Positions 11,290 to 20,343 of a DNA stretch of 64,000 nucleotides are shown in pieces. This stretch comes from Amycolatopsis sp. WAC 01376 (GTDB taxonomy: Bacteria; Actinomycetota; Actinomycetes; Mycobacteriales; Pseudonocardiaceae). Every line of letters begins with the position of its first letter. The first letter of the stretch is position 1. The notes beneath the pieces were generated by a model. It searched no databases. It was not told where the DNA came from and saw nothing but the letters and a program-made list of their open reading frames with translations. The stretch is from assembly GCF_003947415.1 (NCBI RefSeq), contig NZ_QHKL01000001.1:124001-188000 (forward strand). The letters are read 5' to 3'. Made by a program: the position numbers and the translations under genes.

Positions 11290-12629
11290 TGGACGTGCAC
11301 CTCCGCCCCGCGATAGAGCGGACCGACGAGCAGCGAGCCCCAGCCGGGCACGTCCGAAGCGGACATGCCGACCTGCGGGGCGACCAGCTGCGCGAGGAAG
11401 TCCGATTCGGACGCGCTGTAGGACGGGCTACCGCCGGGCGCTCCCCCACCGTTGCCGTTGTAGCCGCCGTAGTTCGCGAAGCCGTTCGACGGCGAGAGAC
11501 CGTCGTTCGCCGACCGCGCCGGCGGCTTGGCCGTGCTGCCGTCCTTGATCGGGCCGTCCGGCGGGTACTGCGGGAACGGGTCCGGGAACTGCTTCAGGTC
11601 GTAGCAGCGCGGACCGCGTTTGTCCTCGAACCGCGGCTCGTCCTTGCCCGGCAGGTACGGCCCGCGGTTGACGGTGACCTCGATGGTCGCGTGCAGGCCC
11701 GGCCGGTCGGTGCCCTTGCCGAGGGCCTTGTCGATCTTCGGCAGGTTGGCCGCCATCTGCCCGATCACGCACGGGTACTCCGGCGCGTACTTCGCCAGCA
11801 GCTCCGCCGTCGGGCGGGCGGTGTCGGCGAGCCGGATCAGGTTATCCGCGTTGTTCTGCAGGAACGTCTGGAGATCGACCGAAGCCTGGGTGACGCTGCC
11901 GTACAGGTTCGCGAGGTTCATCTTCTGGTCCACCACGGTGCGGGTGGTGGTGCTCAGGTTGTCCAAGGTCTGCACCAGATCCGGGGCGACGGCGTTGAGG
12001 TTGTCCGAGAACTTCGCGAGTTCCTTGAGGTTCTGCTGGAGCTTGGGCTCGTGCGGGTTCAGCTCCCCGACGTAGCTGCCGAGCTGCGCGAGGGTGTCGC
12101 CGAGCTGGTCGCCGCGGCCGTTGAGCGCGGTGGAGATCGCCGAAAGCGTGCTCGACAGCTTCTGCGGCTGGACGGCCTGCAAGACCGGCATCAGATGCGC
12201 GAAAGCCTGCTCCAGCTCGACAGCGCCGGACGTGCGGTCCTGGGTGATCACGTCGCCCTCGGCGATCGTCTTCGACGAAGGCGCGTCCGGGATCTCCAGT
12301 GAAACGAAACGCTCACCGAACAACGTCTTCGGCAGGAATCGCGCGGAAACGTTCTGAGGGATCAGTTTCGCCGACTCCGGATTCAGCGCGAGCGTGAGTT
12401 CGGCACCGTCCGGGGTCGCGGCGATCTCCTTCACCGAACCGACGATGAGGCCGCGGACCTTCACGTCGGACTGTTTCAGCAGCTGGTTCCCGATGCTGCC
12501 CGACTGGAGCTTCACACTCACCACGGGGGTGAACGCCCGTTGGTACAGCGCGATGCTCAGGGCCACCCCGCCGATGAGCACGGCGACCAAGAGCAGACCC
12601 AACAGCCTGCGCCGGATTGTCGCGATCAT
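11286..12629 (-). CDS. mceA: MceA, Mce-family lipid-transport protein
   Basis: 447 residues. ATG at 12629 overlaps the yrbEB stop (ATGA). Membrane anchor at about 7-27 (RLLGLLLVAVLIGGVALSIA), MCE domain containing VKVRGLIVGSVKEIAATPDG, a long helical stretch, then a Pro/Gly/Asn/Ser-rich C-terminal tail of about 80 residues that includes a run of Gly-Gly-Tyr-Asn-Gly. It is the first and longest Mce subunit, as is usual for MceA. Confidence 0.92.
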   Translation of the reverse strand: MIATIRRRLLGLLLVAVLIGGVALSIALYQRAFTPVVSVKLQSGSIGNQLLKQSDVKVRGLIVGSVKEIAATPDGAELTLALNPESAKLIPQNVSARFLPKTLFGERFVSLEIPDAPSSKTIAEGDVITQDRTSGAVELEQAFAHLMPVLQAVQPQKLSSTLSAISTALNGRGDQLGDTLAQLGSYVGELNPHEPKLQQNLKELAKFSDNLNAVAPDLVQTLDNLSTTTRTVVDQKMNLANLYGSVTQASVDLQTFLQNNADNLIRLADTARPTAELLAKYAPEYPCVIGQMAANLPKIDKALGKGTDRPGLHATIEVTVNRGPYLPGKDEPRFEDKRGPRCYDLKQFPDPFPQYPPDGPIKDGSTAKPPARSANDGLSPSNGFANYGGYNGNGGGAPGGSPSYSASESDFLAQLVAPQVGMSASDVPGWGSLLVGPLYRGAEVHVQ

Positions 12630-13462
12630 CCTGCGATCCTCACCGTGACGTCGGTTCCCCAGATCGCGAAACCGATGAAGAAGTTCATGATGGACACCGT
12701 GACGATGCTCAGCCGGACCGCCTTACCGACCGCCACGCCGACACCGGCGGGGCCACCGGTGGCCCGGTAACCGAAATAACAATGCGACAGGATGATCAAG
12801 ACGCTGAACAACAGCACCTTGATGAACGAATACAGCACATCCTGTGGTGGTAGGAACAGATCGAAGTAATGGTCGTAGGTACCCGCCGACTGGTTGTAGA
12901 TGTAGATAACGACCAACCGGGACGCGAGATACGAACTCAGCAGGCCGATGACGTACAGCGGGATGACCGCGACGAAACCGGCGATGATCCGCGTGGTCAC
13001 CAGATACGGCAGGCTCGGGACACCCATGACCTCGAGCGCGTCGATCTCCTCCGAGATCCGCATCGCACCCAGCTGGGCGGTGAACCCCGCGCCGACCGTC
13101 GCCGAAAGCGCGAGGCCGGCGACCAGCGGGGCGATCTCACGCGTGTTGAAGAACGCGGTCAGGAAGCCGGTGAAGGCCGAAGTGCCGATCGAGTTCAGCG
13201 CCGAATAACCCTGAAGGCCGACGAGGACACCGGTGAACAGCGTCAAGCCGACCATCACACCGACCGTGCCACCGATGACCGCGAGCGAGCCGGAACCGAA
13301 GCTCACCTCGGCCAGCAGCCGCAGGACTTCTTTCATGTAGCGGCGAAGCGTCCTCGGCGTCCACAGCAACGCGCGGCCGTAGAACGACATCTGGTCACCG
13401 AGGTTGTCCAGAGTCTGCAAAGGACGGTTGGCAACCCCCTTGGCGCGGGTAAGGAAGGTCAT
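12626..13462 (-). CDS. yrbEB: YrbEB, Mce-system permease (MlaE family)
   Basis: 278 residues, five or six membrane helices, MlaE-type permease. Recognisable are the family segment around GAGFTAQLGAMRISEEIDAL, followed by EVMGVPSLPYLVTTRIIAGF, which couples the permease to the ATPase. It should form the inner-membrane channel with YrbEA, driven by the Mkl ATPase, to import lipid delivered by the Mce tunnel. ATG at 13462, three bases after the yrbEA stop. Confidence 0.93.
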   Translation of the reverse strand: MTFLTRAKGVANRPLQTLDNLGDQMSFYGRALLWTPRTLRRYMKEVLRLLAEVSFGSGSLAVIGGTVGVMVGLTLFTGVLVGLQGYSALNSIGTSAFTGFLTAFFNTREIAPLVAGLALSATVGAGFTAQLGAMRISEEIDALEVMGVPSLPYLVTTRIIAGFVAVIPLYVIGLLSSYLASRLVVIYIYNQSAGTYDHYFDLFLPPQDVLYSFIKVLLFSVLIILSHCYFGYRATGGPAGVGVAVGKAVRLSIVTVSIMNFFIGFAIWGTDVTVRIAG

Positions 13463-13465
13463 GCG

Positions 13466-14260
13466 TCAGTCCAGCTTTCCGGGCACGATCTGCAGGTAGA
13501 TCAGCGTGATCACGAAGTTCACCACGAACAGCATGAGGAACGTGATGACGACCGACTGGTTCACCGCGTCCCCGACGCCCTTCGGGCCGCCGGACGGATT
13601 CAGTCCCCGGTAGGCGGCGACGACCCCGGCGATGAAGCCGAAGATCAGCGCCTTCAGCTCGCCGACCCAGAGGTCCGGCAGCTGGGCCAGCGCGGAGAAA
13701 CTCGCCAGGTACGCGCCCGGTGTCCCGCCCTGGAGGACGACGTTGAAGAAGTAGCCGCCGAGCACGCCGATGACGCTGACCATGCCGTTCAGCAGGAGCG
13801 CGATCAGCATCATCGCGAGCACACGCGGCACGATCAGCCGCTGCACCGCGGAGACGCCGAGCACCTCCATGGCGTCGATCTCTTCACGGATCGTCCGCGC
13901 GCCGATGTCGGCGCAGACGGCGCTACCGCCGGCGCCCGCGACCAGCAGCGCCGTGACCAGCGGACTGGCCTGCTGCACGGTGGCGAGCACCGACCCGGCA
14001 CCCGTGTAGGACTGGGCGCCGAGCTGGCGGGCGAGCGAACCGAACTGCAGCGAGATGACCGCGCCGAACGGGATCGCGACGAGCGCCGTCGGCAGGATCG
14101 TCACACTCGCGATGAACCAGGCCTGCTGGATGAACTCCCGCAGCTGGAACGGGCGCTGGAAGATGCCACGAACGATGTCGAGGCCGAGAGCGAACAGGTT
14201 CCCGGTCTCGCGCAACATGCCGATCCCGGGGATCTTCGCCGATGAAGCGGAAGAGCTCAC
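13466..14260 (-). CDS. yrbEA: YrbEA, Mce-system permease (MlaE family)
   Basis: 264 residues, multi-spanning MlaE-family permease. It has the conserved AGAGGSAVCADIGARTIREE region, followed by IDAMEVLGVSAVQRLIVPRV, matching its partner downstream. GTG at 14260 overlaps the ATPase stop as GTGA, so ATPase and permease are translationally coupled. It makes a heterodimer with YrbEB in the inner membrane. Confidence 0.93.
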   Translation of the reverse strand: MSSSASSAKIPGIGMLRETGNLFALGLDIVRGIFQRPFQLREFIQQAWFIASVTILPTALVAIPFGAVISLQFGSLARQLGAQSYTGAGSVLATVQQASPLVTALLVAGAGGSAVCADIGARTIREEIDAMEVLGVSAVQRLIVPRVLAMMLIALLLNGMVSVIGVLGGYFFNVVLQGGTPGAYLASFSALAQLPDLWVGELKALIFGFIAGVVAAYRGLNPSGGPKGVGDAVNQSVVITFLMLFVVNFVITLIYLQIVPGKLD

Positions 14261-15426
14261 GCGCCACCTGACCCCGGATCTTGTGGCCGCAAGCGGTGGT
14301 TGCCTGCTCTCCCGGGGTGCGGGATGTGGGCGACCTGGTCGTCGGGCAGTTGCCCCTGGTGATGGTTCGGAATCGAGCTTTCGGCGGGCACCGACCGGTG
14401 CCCGGCCGTCGCGAGGCGCTGCGGGCGGACGCCGTAGCGCTGCTGCTCCTCCGGGGAGAGCGACTCGATGATGCTCTGCTGTGCCTCGTCCGGCAGGCCG
14501 TGCAGGATCTGCATGACCCGGTCCTTACGGCGGACCGCGCCCATCCGCGTCGGCACGCCGGGCGTCGGCTGCATCTGCGGCGGCACCCCGCTGACGTCCT
14601 CGACACCGCCCGCGTGGTGACCGGCCTCGAACATCGCGCGCTCCGCGGCGAGCTGGGCCGAGTCCTTCTCCTCGCTCATGCCGATGGGGCCGTCCATCTT
14701 GCCGTTGAGGAACTGCTTGACGACCGGCTCCTCGCTGGTCAGCAGCACCTCGCGCGGGCCGAACATGACCAGTTCCTTGCGGAACAGCATGCCAAGGTTG
14801 TCCGGCACGGTGCGGGCGAGGTTGATGTTGTGCGTGACGATCAGGAACGTCGCGTCGATCTGCGCGTTGACGTCCAGGAAGAGCTGGGAGATATAGGTGG
14901 TGCGGACCGGGTCGAGACCGGAGTCCGGCTCGTCGACCAGGATGATCTGCGGGTCCAGCACCAGAGCACGGGCGAGACCGGCGCGCTTGCGCATACCGCC
15001 GGAGATCTCGCCGGGCAGCTTCTTGTCGGCGCCGTTGAGACCGGTCATCTCGAGCTTCTCGAGCACGATCCGGCGGACCTCGGTCTCCGACTTCTTCGTG
15101 TGCTCCCGCAGAGGGAACGCCACGTTGTCGTAGAGGTTCATCGACCCGAACAGCGCGCCGTCCTGGAAAAGGACGCCGAAGAGCTTGCGCACCTCGTAAA
15201 GCTGGTGTTCGGAGCACGTCACGATGTCGACGCCGTTGATCATGCAACGGCCACGGTCCGGTTTGAGCAGACCGATCATCGACTTCAAGAAGACGGACTT
15301 ACCGGTTCCGGACGGACCGAGCATCGCCGAAACCTCGCCCGGAGGCAGGGTCAGCGTGACGTCCCGCCAGATGGCCTGCTTACCGAAGGACTTGGAAAGA
15401 CCTTCGATGACCACCTCGGCACCCAT
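14257..15426 (-). CDS. mkl: Mkl/MceG-type ABC ATPase of the Mce importer
   Basis: 389 residues. ABC ATPase that powers the Mce importer. Walker A GPSGTGKSVF at about residue 40, signature ISGGMRKRAGLARALVL, Walker B IILVDEPDSG, and the H-loop VTHNIN. A C-terminal extension of about 130 residues follows the ATPase domain, as in Mkl/MceG, and is involved in Mce partnering in that family. Start ATG at 15426 with GGAGG just upstream; a longer frame to 15522 has no ribosome site. It is the first gene of the coupled cluster. In Mycobacterium tuberculosis the mkl gene is an orphan located between rplL and rpoB; here it sits in the same place but heads a full mce operon. Confidence 0.92.
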   Translation of the reverse strand: MGAEVVIEGLSKSFGKQAIWRDVTLTLPPGEVSAMLGPSGTGKSVFLKSMIGLLKPDRGRCMINGVDIVTCSEHQLYEVRKLFGVLFQDGALFGSMNLYDNVAFPLREHTKKSETEVRRIVLEKLEMTGLNGADKKLPGEISGGMRKRAGLARALVLDPQIILVDEPDSGLDPVRTTYISQLFLDVNAQIDATFLIVTHNINLARTVPDNLGMLFRKELVMFGPREVLLTSEEPVVKQFLNGKMDGPIGMSEEKDSAQLAAERAMFEAGHHAGGVEDVSGVPPQMQPTPGVPTRMGAVRRKDRVMQILHGLPDEAQQSIIESLSPEEQQRYGVRPQRLATAGHRSVPAESSIPNHHQGQLPDDQVAHIPHPGRAGNHRLRPQDPGSGGA

Positions 15427-15704
15427 CGCACCTCCAGGAGCTGTTCCGCGTCGTCGCGCACTGCCGTCCCGTGCCACTGGCCCGAGAGGACGCATGCGTT
15501 CGCGCAGCGATACCCGCGTCAACCAGGTGCAACGAGCTGAGTGCGAACAGGTTACTCACCAGTTTTCTTTTCTGGCCAGACCCGCGGGTAACTTTTCGCG
15601 CAGCCCGCCACCGGCCCGTGCACCGCTTGCAGCACCGTAGTGCACGTCACTCCCGCCCGCAGATCCACAACCGGGCCCTGCCCAGGTCGGGGCGCTACCG
15701 CGTC

Positions 15705-15724
15705 GCGATTAGGGGGCTAAACGC
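15705..15724. repeat. Dispersed intergenic palindrome, copy 5 (variant)
   Basis: GCGATTAGGGGGCTAAACGC. The left arm carries A for T, so one pair of the stem is lost. Confidence 0.8.
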
Positions 15725-15761
15725 AGGTCAGCGCGGGTGCCCCTCAGCGTCCCGCCGGATC

Positions 15762-15781
15762 GCGATTAGGGGGCTAAAGGC
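15762..15781. repeat. Dispersed intergenic palindrome, copy 6 (variant)
   Basis: GCGATTAGGGGGCTAAAGGC. Both arms are altered relative to the consensus. Confidence 0.75.
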
Positions 15782-15828
15782 GATCCGGCGCCCTGGGCGC
15801 GCTCAGGTGCTTAGCGTGGCTACGCGTC

Positions 15829-15848
15829 GCGATTAGGGGGCTAAAGGC
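15829..15848. repeat. Dispersed intergenic palindrome, copy 7 (variant)
   Basis: Identical 20-mer to copy 6 (GCGATTAGGGGGCTAAAGGC), 67 bp away. The shared substitutions suggest local duplication. Confidence 0.75.
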
Positions 15849-15874
15849 GATCCGCGCCCTAAGGCTGGAGACAG

Positions 15875-15913
15875 CGAAGGGGCGGGCATCCGTACTGGAT
15901 GCCCGCCCCTTCG
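15875..15913 (-). terminator. rplJ-rplL terminator hairpin
   Basis: Perfect 17-bp stem CGAAGGGGCGGGCATCC / GGATGCCCGCCCCTTCG with a 5-nt loop, 33 bp past the rplL stop on the minus strand. There is no clear U-run, as is common in high-GC actinobacteria. Confidence 0.9.
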
Positions 15914-15946
15914 ACGGTGCTGCGGTAGGCGCTGACGCGCCCGGGA

Positions 15947-16333
15947 TCACTTGATGGTGATCTTGGCGCCCGCGGCCTCGAGCTTCTCCTTGGCGGCCTC
16001 GGCGGCCTCCTTGTCGACCTTCTCCAGGAGGGCCTTGGGAGCGGCCTCGACCAGCTCCTTGGCCTCCTTCAGGCCCAGACCCGAGACGACCTCACGGACG
16101 ACCTTGATGACCTGGATCTTCTTCTCACCGGCGGACTCGAGAACGACGTCGAACTCGTCCTGCTCCTCGGCGGCGGCCGGGGCGGCGCCGACCGGGCCGG
16201 CGGCGACGACGGCAGCCGGGGCGGCCGCGGTCACGTCGAAGGTGGTCTCGAATTCCTTCACGAACTCGGACAGCTCAAGAAGGGTGAGCTCCTTGAAGGC
16301 GTCGATCAGCTCGGTGGTGCTCAGCTTCGCCAT
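15947..16333 (-). CDS. rplL: 50S ribosomal protein L7/L12
   Basis: 128 residues. It forms the flexible stalk dimers that recruit translation factors. Features are the N-terminal dimerisation helix ([20 protein letters not shown]), an Ala/Pro/Gly hinge, and the C-terminal domain with [20 protein letters not shown] and the conserved [10 protein letters not shown] segment. ATG at 16333 with AGAGAGGAAG upstream. Directly follows rplJ by 47 bp, the usual pair, and should be controlled by the L10 leader. Confidence 0.98.
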   Translation of the reverse strand: MAKLSTTELIDAFKELTLLELSEFVKEFETTFDVTAAAPAAVVAAGPVGAAPAAAEEQDEFDVVLESAGEKKIQVIKVVREVVSGLGLKEAKELVEAAPKALLEKVDKEAAEAAKEKLEAAGAKITIK

Positions 16334-16380
16334 GGTGGCTTCCTCTCTGAAACGAACTAAAAGTTCGGGGTGGGGGGTGT

Positions 16381-16932
16381 TCAGCTCTCGGCGGGTGCTT
16401 CGGCTGCTTCGGTACCGGCGTTGCGCTGCTTGTCCTCCAGCGCGGCAGCCAGGCGAGCGACCTGGGACGCCGGCGCCTGGAACAGCGCGGCAGCCTGGGA
16501 CAGCTTCGCCTTGAACGCGCCCGCCGCCTTGGCGAGCAGGACCTCACGGCTGTCGAGATCGGCGATCTTGGTGATCTCGTCCACGGACAGCATCTTGCCG
16601 TCCATGTAGCCGCCCTTGATCACAAGCGCGTTGTTGTCCTTCGCGAAGTCGCGAAGCGCCTTCGCGGCGTCAACAGCTTCACCTTCGACGAAGGCGATGG
16701 CGGTCGGGCCGACGAACAGGTCTTCGAGGCCCTCGATGCCCGCGTCCGTGGCGGCACGCTTGACGAGGGTGTTCTTCGCGACCCGGTACTTGGCACTGGT
16801 GCCGAGAGCGCGGCGCAGCTGGGACAGCTGGGACACGGAGAGGCCGGTGTACTGGGTAACGACTGTGGCCGAGCTGGTGCGGAAACGCTCCGCGATCTCG
16901 GCGACGGCCGCCTCCTTGTCAGGCTTCGCCAT
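16381..16932 (-). CDS. rplJ: 50S ribosomal protein L10
   Basis: 183 residues. It is the base of the ribosomal stalk; it binds 23S rRNA and carries L7/L12 dimers on its C-terminal helix. Begins [20 protein letters not shown], has the [20 protein letters not shown] segment, and ends with an Ala/Glu-rich tail. ATG at 16932 preceded by GAGAGGAGG. A structured leader lies upstream (16985-17140). Confidence 0.97.
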   Translation of the reverse strand: MAKPDKEAAVAEIAERFRTSSATVVTQYTGLSVSQLSQLRRALGTSAKYRVAKNTLVKRAATDAGIEGLEDLFVGPTAIAFVEGEAVDAAKALRDFAKDNNALVIKGGYMDGKMLSVDEITKIADLDSREVLLAKAAGAFKAKLSQAAALFQAPASQVARLAAALEDKQRNAGTEAAEAPAES

Positions 16933-16984
16933 GGTCGCCTCCTCTCTTGGCTAGTGGTCCACTGGCCTTGAGAGCCCTGAAACG

Positions 16985-17140
16985 ACGAAACGCCCCAGCG
17001 CAGACAGGCGCGGGGCGTCAGGGCACGCGACGGGATGCGTCGCGGCGAGCCTCGTTCCTCCTGCGCGGGTCGCCCGCCCTAGCGGGGCCTTCGTTCTCCA
17101 GGCCAGATGACCAGGAGAAGACCAGCGGTCTTCGGTAGAA
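16985..17140 (-). promoter_or_regulatory. Ribosomal protein L10 leader
   Basis: The untranslated region before rplJ on the minus strand contains GAAGACCGCTGGTC and CCCGCGCAGGAGGAACGAGG, which resemble the conserved pieces of the L10 leader that bind the L10-L12 complex. Nearer the gene a strong hairpin ACGCCCC...GGGGCGT (16990-17018) is followed by TTTCG and could be the attenuating terminator. The binding model is known from Rfam L10_leader; the match here is by eye. Confidence 0.65.
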
Positions 17141-17195
17141 CCTTGACAAGAGTACGTGACCCTGTTTCGGCCTCCGCACGGACCCCTGGCGAATC

Positions 17196-17215
17196 GCGTT
17201 TAGCGGGCTAAACGC
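17196..17215. repeat. Dispersed intergenic palindrome, copy 8
   Basis: Perfect GCGTTTAGCGGGCTAAACGC, between the divergent L10 leader and the membrane-protein gene. Confidence 0.85.
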
Positions 17216-17259
17216 GACCGGCGGAGTGCACGGGAGGGCTCGCGGGGCATCATGGTGAC

Positions 17260-18105
17260 GTGGCGGAGCAGCGTGATGACGGAAAGCCGGGCAACGAGCC
17301 CGGCACGGACATCGAGCCCAAGGCGGGAGGTCAGCCCGCGCCCCGGCTGGACGAGGAGCAACTGCGCCAGTTCCAGCAGTTTCAGCAGTTCCAGGACTAT
17401 CTGAAGTTCACCGAGGCACAGCAGCAGGGCCTCGTGCCGTCGCAACCCACGCAGCCCGTGACCCAGCACTACGGTGGGCAGCCTCCAGTGCCTCCGGGGC
17501 CGCCGCCCGGCGAACTCGTCAAGGCCCCTCGGCCGCGCGCGCCGCGCTGGCTGCGGCGGCTGGGCGGGAAGCTTCTCGCCTGGGTGATCGTGATCCTGCT
17601 GATCTGCATCGGCGCCACTATCGCCTACCGGCAGATCTTCCCCAGCGACGCCGGGCAGGACACGGCGACGTTCGTCCAGGGCGGCGGGGGCAAGCACCAC
17701 ACGAACCAGGTGCTTTCGACCAATCCCTGGGAAGCCGTGCGGGCCATCTACGACACGATCGGCAAGCCGTATCCGCCCGCCACCCGGGTCGAGAAGGTCT
17801 GCCTGTCGATGAGCGAACAGGCGCAGGCCCAGTTCGCCCGCGACCTCGGCTACCCGGACTGTGCGACCGCCGTCCCGGCCCTGAACGCCAAGGTCACCGA
17901 CATCACGCCGTACATCTACGCGGTACGCCCGATGTCGAGCGTGGTCCCGCGGCAGAACCTGACGATCCACTCGTGCTGGTACAACATCCGCGGCGGCCCC
18001 CTGCTGGGCAGCTTCACCCTGCAGGAAGTCGAAATGGGCCAGTGGCTGATCACCGGGCACGCGAACTCGCCCGAGCCCTGCCCCGCTCCCCCGACCGGCA
18101 ACTGA
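17260..18105 (+). CDS. Single-pass membrane protein, function unknown
   Basis: 281 residues. Charged N-terminus, a Gln/Phe-rich stretch (LRQFQQFQQFQDYLKF), a Pro-rich segment, one membrane helix at about 106-126 (LLAWVIVILLICIGATIAY), then an extracellular domain of about 150 residues. The domain has three cysteines at 187, 206 and 244 (VEKVCLSM, YPDCAT, HSCWYN) and a C-terminal one at 275 (PEPCPAP). GTG at 17260. The Gln-rich cytosolic segment may mediate self-association; that is speculation. I do not recognise a family. It stands alone on the plus strand between minus-strand ribosomal units and is flanked on both sides by the dispersed palindrome. Confidence 0.75.
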   Translation: MAEQRDDGKPGNEPGTDIEPKAGGQPAPRLDEEQLRQFQQFQQFQDYLKFTEAQQQGLVPSQPTQPVTQHYGGQPPVPPGPPPGELVKAPRPRAPRWLRRLGGKLLAWVIVILLICIGATIAYRQIFPSDAGQDTATFVQGGGGKHHTNQVLSTNPWEAVRAIYDTIGKPYPPATRVEKVCLSMSEQAQAQFARDLGYPDCATAVPALNAKVTDITPYIYAVRPMSSVVPRQNLTIHSCWYNIRGGPLLGSFTLQEVEMGQWLITGHANSPEPCPAPPTGN

Positions 18106-18128
18106 CCTGCGCTTCCTGCCGCCGGATC

Positions 18129-18148
18129 GCGTTTAGCCCGCTAAACGC
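18129..18148. repeat. Dispersed intergenic palindrome, copy 9
   Basis: GCGTTTAGCCCGCTAAACGC, 24 bp after the stop of the plus-strand membrane gene. Confidence 0.85.
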
Positions 18149-18165
18149 AAGTGCGCCGGCGGATC

Positions 18166-18185
18166 GCCTTTAGCGGGCTAAACGC
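18166..18185. repeat. Dispersed intergenic palindrome, copy 10
   Basis: GCCTTTAGCGGGCTAAACGC, one arm substitution. It lies 8 bp from the hydrolase stop, so copies 9 and 10 fill the gap between two convergent genes. Confidence 0.8.
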
Positions 18186-18193
18186 GACGCGGG

Positions 18194-18958
18194 TCAGAGG
18201 TCGTGCGAGGTCAGGAAGCCGGTCAGCGCCGAGCCGAAGGCGGGGTGCATGACGGCGGCCATGTGATCGCCGGGGACGCGGACGAGGCGCGCGCCGGCGA
18301 TGGCGGCGGCCAGGCGTTCGGGTTCCGCGGCCAGCGGGTCGGTGTCCCCCGCGAGGATCAGGGTCGGTACGGCGATCGCCGTCAGGTCCAGTTTCGGATT
18401 CGCCGTCCCGCGGGCGACGGCCGCGAGCGCGATCCGGTCTGCCCGCAGCGCGTCGGCGAGGATGCGGAAAGGCGCCGAAGACGGCGGAAGCGTCGAAGGG
18501 GCCTCCGTCAGCAGAGCCTCACTGATCGCCTCCGGAGTGACGACGCGGGTGTCCACCCCGCCGAAGTCGACGATCCCCGAACCGACCCCGCCGATCGCGA
18601 GGCACCGGATGCGCGGGTCGGCGGCCACCGCGCCGAGCGCGATCATCGCGCCCATCGAGTAGCCGACCATCGACACCTCGTCGAGGTTCAGCGTGTCGAG
18701 CAACGCCGACACGTCGCGGACCATCGCGTCGTCGCCGTAGCTCGCCTCGTCGTGCGGCTTCGCCGACCGTCCGTGGCCGCGCGCGTCCAGGCTGATCACG
18801 GTCAGCTCCGCGTCCTGGAGGGTGTCGACGACGCCCGGCGCGATCCAGTTGGCGTTCGTGTCCGCGGCGAAGCCGTGCTGTAGCAGCACCGGACGCCCTT
18901 TACCTTCCCAAACGGTGTAGCTGAGCTGAAGCCCGTCGAACGACGCGAAGGTAGGCAT
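18194..18958 (-). CDS. Alpha/beta-fold hydrolase
   Basis: 254 residues. It has the alpha/beta hydrolase core: oxyanion region LLQHGF, strand-turn LDARGHGRS, nucleophile elbow GYSMG (Ser about 101), acid AGDTDPL, and His in VPGDHMAAV. All triad residues are visible, so it should be an active hydrolase; the substrate is unknown. ATG at 18958; the frame extends four codons upstream. It sits between the rplA terminator and a convergent gene and is probably monocistronic. Confidence 0.88.
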   Translation of the reverse strand: MPTFASFDGLQLSYTVWEGKGRPVLLQHGFAADTNANWIAPGVVDTLQDAELTVISLDARGHGRSAKPHDEASYGDDAMVRDVSALLDTLNLDEVSMVGYSMGAMIALGAVAADPRIRCLAIGGVGSGIVDFGGVDTRVVTPEAISEALLTEAPSTLPPSSAPFRILADALRADRIALAAVARGTANPKLDLTAIAVPTLILAGDTDPLAAEPERLAAAIAGARLVRVPGDHMAAVMHPAFGSALTGFLTSHDL

Positions 18959-18980
18959 GCCCTCAAGCAAACACGAAAAA

Positions 18981-19010
18981 GGGGCGGCCCCGCCGTAGCG
19001 GGACCGCCCC
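18981..19010 (-). terminator. rplK-rplA terminator hairpin
   Basis: GGGGCGGCCCCGC / GCGGGACCGCCCC around CGTA, 25 bp after the rplA stop. The stem has one mismatch and the loop is 4 nt. On the opposite side five A residues precede the stem, giving a U-run for minus-strand transcripts. Confidence 0.88.
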
Positions 19011-19035
19011 CTTCTCAGTGATGTCTAACTCAGAC

Positions 19036-19749
19036 TCACGCGTCCTCGGAGAGGAGGTTGCGAGTCCGGGCCGGGTCGACCGGGATACCCGGGCCCATCG
19101 TCGTGGAGACGACGACCTTGCGCAGGTAACGGCCCTTGGCCGACGACGGCTTGGCGCGGAGGATCTCGTCCAGCGCGGCCGCGTAGTTCTCCACCAGCTT
19201 CTCGGTGTCGAACGAGGCCTTGCCGATGACGAAGTGCAGGTTGGCCTGCTTGTCCACGCGGAAGTTGATCTTACCGCCCTTGATGTCCGTCACGGCCTTC
19301 GCGACCGCGGGGGTCACGGTGCCGGTCTTCGGGTTCGGCATCAGGCCACGCGGGCCGAGGATGCGGGCGATACGGCCGACCTTGGCCATCTGGTCCGGCG
19401 TCGCGATCGCGGCGTCGAACTCGAGCCAGCCACCCTGGATGCGCTCGATCAGTTCGTCGGTGCCGACCACGTCCGCGCCGGCGGCCTCGGCCTCGGCGGC
19501 CTTGTCACCAACGGCGAAAACGATGACGCGGGCGGTCTTACCGGTGCCGTGCGGCAGGTTCACGGTGCCGCGGACCATCTGGTCGGCTTTGCGAGGGTCG
19601 ACACCGAGGCGCATCGCGACCTCGACGGTGGCGTCCATCTTCGCGGAGGAAGTCTCCTTGGCCAGCTTCGCGGCCTCGAGCGGGGCGTAGAGCCGCTCGC
19701 GGTCCACCAGCTCAAAAGCCTTGCGGTAGGCCTTGCTGTGCTTGGGCAT
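19036..19749 (-). CDS. rplA: 50S ribosomal protein L1
   Basis: 237 residues. Forms the L1 stalk near the tRNA exit site and represses its own operon in other bacteria. Conserved stretches include [39 protein letters not shown] and [23 protein letters not shown] at 19749. Follows rplK by 81 bp. Confidence 0.98.
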   Translation of the reverse strand: MPKHSKAYRKAFELVDRERLYAPLEAAKLAKETSSAKMDATVEVAMRLGVDPRKADQMVRGTVNLPHGTGKTARVIVFAVGDKAAEAEAAGADVVGTDELIERIQGGWLEFDAAIATPDQMAKVGRIARILGPRGLMPNPKTGTVTPAVAKAVTDIKGGKINFRVDKQANLHFVIGKASFDTEKLVENYAAALDEILRAKPSSAKGRYLRKVVVSTTMGPGIPVDPARTRNLLSEDA

Positions 19750-19830
19750 TGCTTCTGTCCTTAACTGTTCAACGGATCAGTGTGGTGTTGGAGCCAGCAC
19801 TGGCTCTCCCACGGTGGAACTGGGTGGAAC

Positions 19831-20265
19831 TCAGTCGACGACCGTGATGCCCATCGAGCGGGCGGTGCCGGCGATGATCTTCGCGGCCTGATCGACGTCG
19901 TGCGCGTTCAGGTCGGATTCCTTGGTCTTCGCGATGTCGCGGACCTGGTCCCAAGTGACCTTGGCGACCTTGGTCTTGTGCGGCTCGCCGGAACCCTTCT
20001 CCACGCCCGCGGCCTTCAGCAGCAGCTTCGCGGCCGGCGGCGTCTTGAGCTTGAAGTCGAACGAACGGTCTTCGTACACGGAGATCTCGACCGGGACGAC
20101 GTCCCCACGCTGCGACTCGGTCGCGGCGTTGTAGGCCTTGCAGAACTCCATGATGTTGACGCCGTGCTGACCCAGCGCGGGGCCGACCGGCGGCGCGGGG
20201 TTGGCCGCACCCGCCTTGATCTGCAGCTTGATGATCGCCGCAAGCTTCTTCTTCTTGGGTGGCAT
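19831..20265 (-). CDS. rplK: 50S ribosomal protein L11
   Basis: 144 residues. Binds the GTPase-associated centre of 23S rRNA, the thiostrepton target. Conserved [20 protein letters not shown] (start of the Pro-rich linker) and [18 protein letters not shown] are present. ATG at 20265 preceded by AGAAGGAAC. It follows nusG in the usual secE-nusG-rplK-rplA order. Confidence 0.98.
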   Translation of the reverse strand: MPPKKKKLAAIIKLQIKAGAANPAPPVGPALGQHGVNIMEFCKAYNAATESQRGDVVPVEISVYEDRSFDFKLKTPPAAKLLLKAAGVEKGSGEPHKTKVAKVTWDQVRDIAKTKESDLNAHDVDQAAKIIAGTARSMGITVVD

Positions 20266-20343
20266 TTCGTTTGTTCCTTCTTACTGACTTGAGTCCCCCG
20301 CACACCTGCCAGTACGCGGGGACTGCCGGCCGTCTGGCAGCCG

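Larger units (their letters stand above)
15427..15946. other. Intergenic region between mkl and rplL
   Basis: 520 bp with no gene. It should hold the mce operon promoter near 15430-15600, which I could not place with confidence. It also holds three variant palindromes (15705, 15762, 15829) and the rplL terminator. Confidence 0.6.

Noticed and set aside
12869..14245. 458-residue plus-strand frame opposite yrbEA/yrbEB
   Set aside because: Arg/Asp/Gln-rich shadow of two well-supported permease genes.
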